IMG/VR virus record: IMGVR_UViG_3300044953_000632
Coordinates: 1-56,675 of that record
Reading direction: 5' to 3' (one strand)
Length of the DNA: 56,675 nt
DNA from: a virus
Positions within the stretch are counted from its first letter, which is position 1, and every line of letters begins with the position of its first letter. A model generated the notes under the pieces. It was given only the letters and a program-made list of their open reading frames with translations, had not been told where the DNA came from and searched no databases. Position numbers and translations under genes: made by a program. Shown here in pieces: positions 6,742-14,768 of this stretch.

Positions 6742-6888
6742 TGTCACTGTCTCCTTCTGAATGTGTTTATTAAACACATTCGAATGTGCTTTTAGGCATT
6801 CTGGAACACCCAGAATACCTATAGGCGGGTTATGTATTTATATCACAATATAGAGTCTTTTTTAACCTCATGGATACGTACAGTATCT
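6742..6888 (-). promoter_or_regulatory. Promoter and leader, membrane-protein unit 2
   Basis: A near-identical copy of the block at 5981-6127; the only clear change is CAATATCT to CAGTATCT near the far end. With the adjoining terminator it forms a direct repeat of about 170 bases flanking the gene at 6199. Recombination between the copies would delete exactly one gene unit. Confidence 0.65.
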
Positions 6889-6920
6889 AAAAAAAACCGG
6901 GCGCCTTATTAGGGCGCCCA
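6889..6920 (-). terminator. Intrinsic terminator of the 24-residue peptide gene
   Basis: GGGCGCC at 6899-6905 pairs with GGCGCCC at 6913-6919 around TTATTAG. On the minus strand a run of eight U follows. A full terminator placed here supports the tiny gene upstream as a real transcription unit. Confidence 0.85.
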
Positions 6921-6932
6921 GGGCTTTACCCT

Positions 6933-7007
6933 TTAGTTGCCGTTTTCGAAAAAGGCGCCCCAGGGTAGGTTCATGAGGCAGATAAGGAAGATTATCAGCA
7001 AGAACAT
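6933..7007 (-). CDS. 24-residue hydrophobic peptide
   Basis: A very small gene encoding MFLLIIFLICLMNLPWGAFF followed by ENGN. It has AGAAGGAGACAACGACA before the ATG, the same strong site as its larger neighbours, plus its own conserved leader and terminator. The peptide is one hydrophobic segment of about 13 residues with a short polar end, so it should sit in or on the inner membrane. Roles seen for such phage peptides include lysis timing, inhibition of a host membrane protein and superinfection exclusion; nothing here chooses between them. Confidence 0.6.
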   Translation of the reverse strand: MFLLIIFLICLMNLPWGAFFENGN

Positions 7008-7100
7008 TGTCGTTGTCTCCTTCTGAATGTGCTTTTAGGCATTCTGGAACACCCAGAATACCTATAAGCCGGTGTATGCATTAATACCACGCTTTGATCC
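7008..7100 (-). promoter_or_regulatory. Promoter and leader of the 24-residue peptide gene
   Basis: The most diverged copy of the leader. It has GTATTAATGCATAC, CTTATAGGTATTC and the hairpin TTCTGGGTGTTCCAGAA, then goes straight from GCACATTC to AGAAGGAG. The second hairpin present in the copies at 5981 and 6742 is missing exactly between two ACATTC repeats. Confidence 0.55.
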
Positions 7101-7167
7101 CTATTTTAGGGCATCAAGGGACTACCTTGGTAAGAAGCCCCCTATTCCTTTGCAGCACGAGGGTCTT

Positions 7168-7590
7168 TTACATCGCACAGTTCCAGGACTGCTCATGTTC
7201 AATTATTGGATCTATTAGTTTTAGATATCCATCTACAGGAATTTCAATTCTTACTCCCTTTGGGGACAGTACATGTCCATTCAAGTACCTCCAACCAGAT
7301 GGAAGCAATGCTGCAATTGCCATAGATGTGGTTCTGGTCTTCCAGCCGGCGTAAGAAATATACATTGTTTCATTGCAAGCATCAGGATCCCAATCTGCAC
7401 GCTCCCAATCCATCCAACTAACGTTGCATCTTTTGGCTATGACATTTTTATGTAACCTAGCCTGTATCTCCATTTTATTGTTGATAGACTCTATTTTTAC
7501 ACTTCTGTTGTCTTTATTGGAGCTGTATTCATGTCCGCTCCAGAAACATTTTTGTAACTTTACATTTCTTAATGAATATCTGTGGTTCAT
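7168..7590 (-). CDS. Hypothetical protein
   Basis: A 140-residue reading frame of unknown function. The first ATG at 7590 lies directly after the T-run of the terminator at 7592-7617 and has no ribosome binding site. The true start may be lower, for example M40 (MEIQARLHKN), or the gene may be translated from a leaderless transcript. Tryptophan-rich stretches (WMDWERADWD, YAGWKTRT) and a regular C-terminal half (RIEIPVDGYLKLIDPIIEHE) look like folded protein rather than noise. About 65 bases further on begins the promoter region of the peptide gene. Confidence 0.5.
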   Translation of the reverse strand: MNHRYSLRNVKLQKCFWSGHEYSSNKDNRSVKIESINNKMEIQARLHKNVIAKRCNVSWMDWERADWDPDACNETMYISYAGWKTRTTSMAIAALLPSGWRYLNGHVLSPKGVRIEIPVDGYLKLIDPIIEHEQSWNCAM

Positions 7591-7591
7591 G

Positions 7592-7617
7592 TAAAAACAG
7601 CCCAGTTTCCTGGGCTG
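7592..7617 (-). terminator. Intrinsic terminator after the portal gene
   Basis: CAGCCCAG and CTGGGCTG form an 8-bp stem with a TTTC loop. On the minus strand UUUUU follows. It closes the long replication and structural train that runs down from 46 kb. Confidence 0.85.
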
Positions 7618-7640
7618 CTCCTTTTTAGATGTTAGTTTAT

Positions 7641-9473
7641 TTATTGAGGGGGTACTGGCTGTCTCAGCTGTTCCTTGCCTTGATTGGCAGCTTGCTGAGT
7701 TATTTGATCCAGCATTGATTTTACTACTGCGTGCAGATTTGGATCCTGTGCCTTGATTTGATCCAGGATTTGTCGTCTTTGCGGCGATCCAAGCGGTGCC
7801 GTTGCCATGATTTCGTTCACTCTAGCTTGCGCATCTGCAAAGAAGCTGTCCAAATCTTTGCTCGGCCCTGCCGACATCGGTCCTGCAACTCCATTTGGAG
7901 GCATTGATGCAGCAGGAGGCATCCCTTCTGCGCCCATTGTCTGTCCGGGTGCGGCAATGTTTGCACCTGGAGGAGCAGCCATGATCTGCTCGTTCTCTTG
8001 AGCTTTTTGCATTCGATCCCGGTAGATCTTCTCTTCTCGCATTTTGAACTCTTGTTCGATCTGGCGCTTCTTGAAAGTCTCCTTCCAGTCCAGGCCGAAA
8101 AGATTAAGCACATCTTGCTCTGCGGCAATGCCCTGCATCATCATCTGCAACATCAGCATTCTGCGCTCTATATCATCCGCATGGGTAGGACGCGTAAGGA
8201 CCGCCTCGCATGGGATCCAGTTCAATATTGCGCTTATTCTGTCCACTATCCAAGACAACGTGAATTGCAGTCCATGTAGGAAGTGCGCCTCTCCGGCCTC
8301 AAATAGTCTTGCTGCAAATGGAGCAGTCTGAACGCTTAGATTTTTTCTGTATAGCTCTACTGGAACACCTATTCCATTTAGGAAGTCGGATTGCGCTTGC
8401 TCCAACAGCTGAGGCACCACAAACTGTTTGCCTTCTCCTCCAAGCAGTTGGTAGTTGACAGGTATCGGCATCCACTGCCATCCAGTTGGATCTTTTCTAG
8501 CCCTTTCCACTGAGCGCATGACCTGCTGTCCGAACGACCCTATGTTGATGGATTTCATGAAGTCGCCGCCTGCGCCTATCGATGCAGGGGTCACCATTCT
8601 AATGGGCAGCATGTGATCCATGGCTATCGTTTCATTGTTTCTCTTCAGTATTTGAGCGAGATAAGCATCCCTGAATCCAGCTATTACCGGAGGAAGACCC
8701 CATTCTCCAAGACGTATGTCGCTCAGGTTGCCTATAGAGAAGTGATGTATCATGTTTTCGCCGAATTGAAATAAGGTCCCAGATCTTACAGATTGCACTA
8801 TGCCCCAAGGCACGCTTTCCAAGAAGGATTTGTTGGCAGCCTGGATCTGCTGTACGTCAGACGTAGGTATCTCGTAGTAGTATTGGGGTTTTCCTCCATA
8901 CTGATGGCCGACTATTCGTATGTTTTTTATGTTCCATCGTTTAACGTATATTTCGTTTTCCTGCAAAGTAGGTCTGTCATCAGGATTCTTAATCTGACAG
9001 TGTTTGTTGCAGTGATTGCACTGATAACTAAAGCCTTGGTTTAAAGTAAATTTATAGTCAATGGACTGAATGGGTTTGCTAGAACTGCAGTTTGAACAAG
9101 TTAAAAATCTTTTAAATGGGGCCAAAACAGATATACAGCTATTGCCGTAAACCTTTACATCTCTGCCGATCATAAACATTAAAGATTTGATGTCCAGCTT
9201 TTCCACAAGAAACCTTTTATATTCATGGCTCTTGTCTTCGTCCTTTGCAAGGATGTTAATATCACATCCAGTGAAGTAAGACACTACATACTCTATGGCT
9301 TGAGCAAATGTACGATTGCTATAGTACATCAATTCGGCAATTTCAAATGCCTCATTAAGATTTGTAGGCATATACAGCGATGCATAGTCCAGGAATGGAC
9401 TAGGCACGTTGTCAGCGTGGGCAAGAGTCCTGCGTTGAGGCGCAAAATTACCGCTTGATGGAAACCCTGTCAT
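7641..9473 (-). CDS. Portal protein with embedded zinc ribbon
   Basis: A 610-residue predicted portal: the twelve-fold ring at the capsid vertex through which DNA is packaged and ejected. The central part (WGLPPVIAGFRDAYLAQIL, IPVNYQLLGGEGKQFVVPQL, FLNGIGVPVELYRKN) matches large phage portals. An unusual zinc-ribbon-like pair, C126/C129 and C152/C155, interrupts the N-terminal region before the wing. The C-terminus is Met/Pro/Gly-rich (residues ~495-560) followed by a helical segment, as in portals whose tail faces the capsid interior. The gene follows the ankyrin gene with a one-base stop/start overlap and is followed by a terminator. Confidence 0.85.
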   Translation of the reverse strand: MTGFPSSGNFAPQRRTLAHADNVPSPFLDYASLYMPTNLNEAFEIAELMYYSNRTFAQAIEYVVSYFTGCDINILAKDEDKSHEYKRFLVEKLDIKSLMFMIGRDVKVYGNSCISVLAPFKRFLTCSNCSSSKPIQSIDYKFTLNQGFSYQCNHCNKHCQIKNPDDRPTLQENEIYVKRWNIKNIRIVGHQYGGKPQYYYEIPTSDVQQIQAANKSFLESVPWGIVQSVRSGTLFQFGENMIHHFSIGNLSDIRLGEWGLPPVIAGFRDAYLAQILKRNNETIAMDHMLPIRMVTPASIGAGGDFMKSINIGSFGQQVMRSVERARKDPTGWQWMPIPVNYQLLGGEGKQFVVPQLLEQAQSDFLNGIGVPVELYRKNLSVQTAPFAARLFEAGEAHFLHGLQFTLSWIVDRISAILNWIPCEAVLTRPTHADDIERRMLMLQMMMQGIAAEQDVLNLFGLDWKETFKKRQIEQEFKMREEKIYRDRMQKAQENEQIMAAPPGANIAAPGQTMGAEGMPPAASMPPNGVAGPMSAGPSKDLDSFFADAQARVNEIMATAPLGSPQRRQILDQIKAQDPNLHAVVKSMLDQITQQAANQGKEQLRQPVPPQ

Positions 9474-9811
9474 TAAATGTTATCCCCATTGTCCATCACC
9501 TTGGACAAAATACTTCTGGCAAATTCATTGCCGGCAAGCACTGCCCAATCATATGCAGTCAGCTCGTCGTTATCCTTATCATTCGGATTGATCATCGGAT
9601 TAGCAATGACATAAAGCGAGATCAAGTAGTTCATTATGTGAGGCTGACTGTAGTATGCAGCCATCATGAGCAGGTTGTGTCCGCGCTTGTTTCTCATTAC
9701 AATCAACTTTGGAAATTTGTCTAACAAAGCGTTCATAAGCACCAAGTCGCTGTTGATGGTAGCGCTTATCATTAGAGGAATGGCCTCTTGAATGTTATTG
9801 ACTATTTTCAT
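9473..9811 (-). CDS. Small ankyrin-repeat-like protein
   Basis: A 112-residue protein with two recognisable ankyrin-type units: RGHNLLMMAAYYSQPHIMNYLI near residues 43-64 and ELTAYDWAVLAGNEFARSIL near 83-102, with a weaker one at the N-terminus. Ankyrin repeats mediate protein-protein contacts. Its stop overlaps the portal start by one base, so it is translated at matched levels with the portal. It could be a portal chaperone or a host-protein binder; neither is proven. The start ATG lies inside the end of the small cysteine-rich gene at 9795. Confidence 0.75.
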   Translation of the reverse strand: MKIVNNIQEAIPLMISATINSDLVLMNALLDKFPKLIVMRNKRGHNLLMMAAYYSQPHIMNYLISLYVIANPMINPNDKDNDELTAYDWAVLAGNEFARSILSKVMDNGDNI

Positions 9812-9971
9812 TCTTAGCCTCCTTTTGACTATTGTTGTTTTTGCAGTTGCACTTACACCTAGAATCGCACAATTTTACTTTATCTAGAACTTCATCGGAC
9901 GCCGTTTTGATAACGTTAGTATCAGATTCGTTCTCAATAACTCCCTTTTTTACAAATTCATCATTAATCAT
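9795..9971 (-). CDS. 58-residue cysteine-cluster protein
   Basis: A short gene starting at the ATG at 9971 and overlapping the next gene by 17 bases. The protein is MINDEFVKKG and onward, acidic, with a tight cluster CDSRCKCNCK near the C-terminus followed by an Asn/Lys tail. Four cysteines in ten residues suggest a metal-bound knuckle. The ribosome binding site is weak, and translation may depend on the unit upstream. The overlap arrangement fits the rest of the operon, which is why I accept it despite its size. Confidence 0.6.
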   Translation of the reverse strand: MINDEFVKKGVIENESDTNVIKTASDEVLDKVKLCDSRCKCNCKNNNSQKEAKNENSQ

Positions 9972-10044
9972 TTTTAAACATTCTTTTAGGATTTATGTAA
10001 GTTTATCCAAAATTTAAACTAGAAATTTTTGGCATTAAATTCTG

Positions 10045-10731
10045 TTAATTTAGCACCCTCAGTACTAATACATACTTCATAGTTTTTAAATCTAACAATT
10101 CTATATTTAGTACTTGACACTTTAGTGTTTGTTTATCGACGGTACAGTAGAATTCTGGTATGGATATTCTACCATTTTCTCCCAGTTGTGCTACAGGGGG
10201 CCGCCAAATAGGCTTTAATGTCTCTTTGTCCAAAGAAATTTCCAACATTAACCATTCTTGTCCACCTCTATTAACATCCGCTCTATGGTATACGGCATTC
10301 AAACATTGAATTAAAAGCTTGGCTCCGTACCAGTCTATCTCAACTGACTTTGTTGTAATGGTTTGATTGGTAAAAGAAAGTACAGTAGGAAGGGCGTTTT
10401 CCCTTACTGCACCTTCTTTACTTTGCATTGGTTTTACGTTTAAATCTATTTTAGCATTTAGATCAAGTCCTGCCTGCATGAGATTTATTTTTTCAAATTC
10501 CTCTCTTTGTATAACTCCTCCATTTACCAATTTTGGAAATTCTCCAAGCGGCTTATGAAATGTTCGAGCTTCTGCAGCCGGAGGCACTGGTATGCCTGCA
10601 ACTGCTGCCCATCCAAAGGAGTTATCTGTAACTTTTACAGGATCTTGCTTTTTAGCACCTGGGCCAACGCCAACCTTCATTCCCAGAGGAGAATTGGTGC
10701 TTGCTTTAGTAGATTTACTCGATTTGCTCAT
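10045..10731 (-). CDS. Hypothetical protein, possible structural role
   Basis: A 228-residue protein with a Ser/Lys-rich flexible N-terminus (MSKSSKSTKASTNSPLG) and a compact C-terminal domain from ~110 on, rich in beta-forming residues and ending LKTMKYVLVLRVLN. No family was recognised. It lies between the ankyrin/portal genes and the 548-residue protein, with short gaps and the same strand, so a morphogenesis role is possible. A weak GGAT site precedes the ATG. Confidence 0.7.
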   Translation of the reverse strand: MSKSSKSTKASTNSPLGMKVGVGPGAKKQDPVKVTDNSFGWAAVAGIPVPPAAEARTFHKPLGEFPKLVNGGVIQREEFEKINLMQAGLDLNAKIDLNVKPMQSKEGAVRENALPTVLSFTNQTITTKSVEIDWYGAKLLIQCLNAVYHRADVNRGGQEWLMLEISLDKETLKPIWRPPVAQLGENGRISIPEFYCTVDKQTLKCQVLNIELLDLKTMKYVLVLRVLN

Positions 10732-10761
10732 AAATCAATCCATTATTAGCTAGAGGTACCC

Positions 10762-12408
10762 TTAAACACCATTAGAGCTATAGGGGTGTTGATAGACTTC
10801 CGATAACTCTTCGTCATCTTGAGCACTACTCCTCCTCAGGATATGGTCCAACTCTTCAAATTCTTTATTTATTGTTATTGAAGATAAAGCAAGATTGTTG
10901 GCCTTGTTTATATGAAATATAACTCCTTGTTTGGCAAGGAGCTCTGAGACTTTTTCGTGCGCAGCTTCCATCGGCATACAGCATACGACATTATTGCTCA
11001 GTTTCAAGTTTATCTTTGTGCGGTCGGCTTTTAAAACATCAGACGACGTTCCAATAGGGCCCAGAAAGTGCTCAATATGCGCTATATTCATCAAGCCCGT
11101 ACTGTAGCAAAGCAATAAGGTAATGTCTGGACGTCTTGTCGTAAACATACCATTTGGATCAACGGAATAATACAAAATTTTTGTATTATTACAGAATTTG
11201 CTTGCAATTGGTACAAACTTTTGGAATACGCCACAGCTATCAAACGTAGGCATTACTCCCAATGCCAAACATGCTTTCACCGGGAACATCTCGGGGCTAA
11301 GTCGTCGTGAAGAGTATCTGCTGTTTGGCCACTCGAGACTGTTGACCGCTGAGACGTATTGCCCGTACTCGCTAGTGTTAGCCAAGATAATTCTTTGCAG
11401 ATTGTTAAAAAAGAATTCCAAGCCTTTTCTGCACAGTTCCAGCAAGCGAATATTGGCGAACACAGGCAGATCGCAATACAGTTTTTCCATGTTGCTGGAT
11501 CTTCTGCTACTCCCCATCAGCGAAGCTAGCGTATGGTGCTGGAGAGAGATAGGCGACTCCTGGGATTCAAACCAGTGGTGGTCAAGGGTATATGGCCACT
11601 TGGAGTGCTTATTGGGTTTTCGCCACTTGGTCGCGCACGTTTCATCGAGGGCCTTGTCGGTTCTTTCTAAGTAAATAGAGATCCTCGGGACCACATTGTT
11701 CCATCTTATGCTGCAAATCTGATTGTTTATTTCCGTTTCCGATTTGCAGCATTCGATGAATTTTGCATATATAGAGGTTGTGCTATTTTCTTTGTTTTGC
11801 ATGAACTGCTCTAGAGGGTAGTTACAACTGCACAAGGCTTCCAGCAAGCCTTTACTCTCGGGCAGCTTTATGTAGCCCATGGCGAATGCCTTAACCACGT
11901 CCTCAGCCTTGCACTTGAAGCCTCTAGACGAGCTACCAGGGTAAAATATCTTGGAGTTCATAGGAGTCGCCTTGAGCATTTTGAGACACTGAGCACTCAA
12001 CTTAATTTGATTCTTTTTGAAGTCCTCATTTGTTTTCACCATTTTAACTTGTCTTGGCGGACAGTGCATACCTGGTTCGGCATCTGCCAAATTGTCTATG
12101 GTTTCCCCATCACCATAATTCAACATTGACGAGGCAGATTTAGCTATGCGGCAGAAATAGAATCCGTAGATTCCGCCGCCTTGACTCCAACCAATGTGCA
12201 AAGGTACATAAAGCATCTCGCCCACCATGAAGGCAGCTGGCGGCTGAGACTTTTGATTGATGTTAGTATCCAAATATGCAGTTGAGCCATTTAAACAGCA
12301 CTCAAAGTAGTCCGGAGGCAGATCGAACAGCATTTTGGAGTTTGTAAATTTTTTAAGAAAAGATTGAATGTCTATGAAGTTTTTTTGTAAAGATACGAAG
12401 TATTTCAT
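10762..12408 (-). CDS. Large hypothetical protein
   Basis: A 548-residue protein of unknown function. I place the start at the ATG at 12408, preceded by TTGGAGCAAAAAC; the frame is open 39 codons further back but those residues lack a ribosome binding site and overlap the previous gene's end. It is soluble, with scattered cysteines and several aromatic-rich stretches (YGFYFCRIAKSASS, KPNKHSKWPYTLDHHWFES). The end is acidic (SSAQDDEELSEVYQHPY). It follows the MoxR/VWA pair and may work with it as a client or adaptor, an inference from order only. Confidence 0.7.
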   Translation of the reverse strand: MKYFVSLQKNFIDIQSFLKKFTNSKMLFDLPPDYFECCLNGSTAYLDTNINQKSQPPAAFMVGEMLYVPLHIGWSQGGGIYGFYFCRIAKSASSMLNYGDGETIDNLADAEPGMHCPPRQVKMVKTNEDFKKNQIKLSAQCLKMLKATPMNSKIFYPGSSSRGFKCKAEDVVKAFAMGYIKLPESKGLLEALCSCNYPLEQFMQNKENSTTSIYAKFIECCKSETEINNQICSIRWNNVVPRISIYLERTDKALDETCATKWRKPNKHSKWPYTLDHHWFESQESPISLQHHTLASLMGSSRRSSNMEKLYCDLPVFANIRLLELCRKGLEFFFNNLQRIILANTSEYGQYVSAVNSLEWPNSRYSSRRLSPEMFPVKACLALGVMPTFDSCGVFQKFVPIASKFCNNTKILYYSVDPNGMFTTRRPDITLLLCYSTGLMNIAHIEHFLGPIGTSSDVLKADRTKINLKLSNNVVCCMPMEAAHEKVSELLAKQGVIFHINKANNLALSSITINKEFEELDHILRRSSAQDDEELSEVYQHPYSSNGV

Positions 12409-12464
12409 GTTTTTGCTCCAATAGGGGGGTGCACTAACTTCACATGCACCCCCTCTTGTTATTT

Positions 12465-13718
12465 TTAATTGTTTATTCTGATTGTTTTGCCGTATGGGGC
12501 TACGACGTCTGAATTCATTACCCACAGTACGTCGAATTTTGGGTCATCGCCAAAATCGCCGTATCCGTCGGTAAAGTAAACAAGCACGTCTACATCGGGC
12601 TTGTTTTCTTTCAAATGGTCCATGACCGGAACAAATGAAGTTCCTCCGCCGCCAATAAGCGACGGAATGGGCTCATCGTGTCGGACCCATTTTGCTCTGT
12701 TAACATTGTAATCAGCTTCCATCAAATAAACAGGCACTTTATACAGCTTTCTAATGGCATCCATTTCCGACACCCCCTTCGTTATGTCACTTCGCGACAT
12801 TGATCCAGAGGTGTCTATGGAGAACGCAATGCTGGGTTTTTTAGCCCCTGTTCTGCTTGTAAGAATTATGTCTTGATACAAATACCTTCGATTAGGCGGA
12901 GTGAATGTATACCTGTTTTTGCTATTCATGCAAAACTTTTGCCTGAGGTAGTATGCCAGGACGTTGTACCAGGCCACTTCAGGATTTATCAATTTATCTA
13001 TTTGACGCTCCATGAACTTTGGACAATTGCCCGCCATTCTACTCCTAGTGGCTGCCTCTAAGCCAGCCTCAGCCCATTCCTTGCCGTCTTTCGGAGTGTC
13101 CTCGGACTTATCCCTTATGTTGTCTCCTTTAGGCTCTTCTCCTGGCTCGAAATCGACGATGTCGTTGCTGTCATTTAGACCTGAACTTTTGTTTTTACTA
13201 TTGCTTTTTTGACTCTTATTTACCTTGTCTACATAGGTTGCCGCCTCTGCAGCCAACTTGTCGTACACCTGCTCGGTGGTCACAGAGTTATGGTCTATAT
13301 CTAGATTTATGGATGTGCAAGTAACGTATTTAGATATGTATTCATTAGAAATGTTGTTTTCATTGAAATGATCTTTAAGCATTTCGTTGATTAATACATC
13401 GCCAGCGATGTTCCACATGTGGAGATCTCTTGCTCCACGTCTGTTGTGGTGGTCTAGTAGCAAGTGCATAACCTCGTGGGCAAGGACAAAATGAATGTGG
13501 TTATCGCACAGAGAATCGAAAAACGACTTGCTAAAATAGATGTTGCCGTGTTTGTCGATGCAGGCTGTAGAAACCTTATCGGTATCTGCAATCAGCTTAA
13601 TATTGCACTTTTCAATCAGAAACGCCCAAAACGGAAAGTCTTGGAACATCCTGAACATACATTTGTTCATTTTCTTTCTGGCAGCCTGCATATCAGTAGG
13701 ATTTATTTCACTCATCAT
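12465..13718 (-). CDS. VWA-domain protein with HExxH metallopeptidase-like half
   Basis: A 417-residue two-domain protein. The N-terminal half contains HEVMH at 81-85 with a further WNIAGD, as in the putative metallopeptidase domain found next to VWA domains (DUF2201 type). A flexible acidic linker runs from ~165 to 215. The C-terminal half is a von Willebrand A-type domain with the metal-site motif DTSGS at 302-306 and FTDGYGD further on. The start codon overlaps the stop of the AAA+ gene (ATGATGAG). MoxR ATPases and VWA proteins act together as metal- and ATP-dependent assembly or activation machines. Here the VWA protein may also cut a target. Confidence 0.85.
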   Translation of the reverse strand: MMSEINPTDMQAARKKMNKCMFRMFQDFPFWAFLIEKCNIKLIADTDKVSTACIDKHGNIYFSKSFFDSLCDNHIHFVLAHEVMHLLLDHHNRRGARDLHMWNIAGDVLINEMLKDHFNENNISNEYISKYVTCTSINLDIDHNSVTTEQVYDKLAAEAATYVDKVNKSQKSNSKNKSSGLNDSNDIVDFEPGEEPKGDNIRDKSEDTPKDGKEWAEAGLEAATRSRMAGNCPKFMERQIDKLINPEVAWYNVLAYYLRQKFCMNSKNRYTFTPPNRRYLYQDIILTSRTGAKKPSIAFSIDTSGSMSRSDITKGVSEMDAIRKLYKVPVYLMEADYNVNRAKWVRHDEPIPSLIGGGGTSFVPVMDHLKENKPDVDVLVYFTDGYGDFGDDPKFDVLWVMNSDVVAPYGKTIRINN

Positions 13719-14740
13719 TGCACCTCAAATGGAACGAGCAGAGCTCGATGCTTGGACAGCCAATCCTTGGTGTTGGCGGACTTCATTACGTTCGTCAGAA
13801 ACTTGTCGCTTTTTTGGCTTAGCAGGCCGCCAAAATAAAGCGAACTGATCTCGGGGCGAATTGAAAGCATGATTGCTGCACCCTTGTCAATTAGCCCAGG
13901 ACTTTTGATAGCACGGAACAGGACGTTGCTGACAATCCCGTAGGTTATGGATAGCTTGTTAGGGCCGTCCTGATAGGTGGCCTTGCCTTCGAGCAAAGCA
14001 TCGATATCCGGCATTACCTTAATCTCGTTGCAGTACTGCAGGAACCAGTTCGCTGCAGCTTTGCCAATAGCGCCCTCGATCGCTTCACGTTCGACGATAT
14101 GGCTTTTTAGCAAACGGGACACCATTGTCCAACCACGAGGAGTAGGGAAATTACCATACTCGTCAGTGGGATCGGAGTATAGGTGCTGGCCGCTGGTGCT
14201 GCTCATGAAGCCGAGCACGTTTTCATGAATGTCATTGCTAATCGCCCAGTTGCGCCACTGGTTAAAATCCGGCTCCATCTCTATGATCACGAAGCGATTA
14301 CGGAGAGGAGCGCTCAGAGGATTGACGTGAGCCTTGTGGCTGGACTTGTTGCCGCAGGCGACGATCCACCAGCCATCTCCCAGCCTATGCGGACCACAGC
14401 GGCGATCCAGAATAAACTGTAAGGCAGCATTTTGAACGCTGGGATCGGCGGTGTTCAGCTCGTCAAAAAGGATGATGCCCCTGCCGTCACGGGGCAGGAA
14501 GTCGGGCTTGGCCCACTCGACGTTGAATTGAGAGCCGTCACCACTCCTGTTCACAACCGGCATGCCGCGCATGTCAACAGGCTCCAGCATGGAAAGACGA
14601 ACATCCTTGACCTCGTCACCATCGGCCGCTTGTTTACAGATTTCGGACTTGCCGATACCGGGACCGCCAAAGATTAGCAGGGGAACATTCGCATTACGGT
14701 ACTGCTTGAGTTTCTCTACGTAGTTGATCGATGTTGTCAT
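13715..14740 (-). CDS. MoxR-type AAA+ ATPase
   Basis: A 341-residue AAA+ ATPase. Walker A is GGPGIGKS at 25-32, Walker B IILFDEL at 89-95, sensor-1 is in WWIVACGNKS, and the arginine finger region is PLRNRFVIIEM. A further stretch, EAIEGAIGKAAANWF, matches the helical lid of MoxR proteins. Such hexamers remodel partners together with VWA proteins, and the VWA gene follows immediately with overlapping stop and start codons. In the phage it might mature a virion part or switch a host enzyme. A short DNA segment at 14049-14080 is nearly repeated at 3135-3166. Confidence 0.88.
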   Translation of the reverse strand: MTTSINYVEKLKQYRNANVPLLIFGGPGIGKSEICKQAADGDEVKDVRLSMLEPVDMRGMPVVNRSGDGSQFNVEWAKPDFLPRDGRGIILFDELNTADPSVQNAALQFILDRRCGPHRLGDGWWIVACGNKSSHKAHVNPLSAPLRNRFVIIEMEPDFNQWRNWAISNDIHENVLGFMSSTSGQHLYSDPTDEYGNFPTPRGWTMVSRLLKSHIVEREAIEGAIGKAAANWFLQYCNEIKVMPDIDALLEGKATYQDGPNKLSITYGIVSNVLFRAIKSPGLIDKGAAIMLSIRPEISSLYFGGLLSQKSDKFLTNVMKSANTKDWLSKHRALLVPFEVQ

Positions 14741-14768
14741 TTGTTTTTTTATTCCTTTTACCGTGGGG

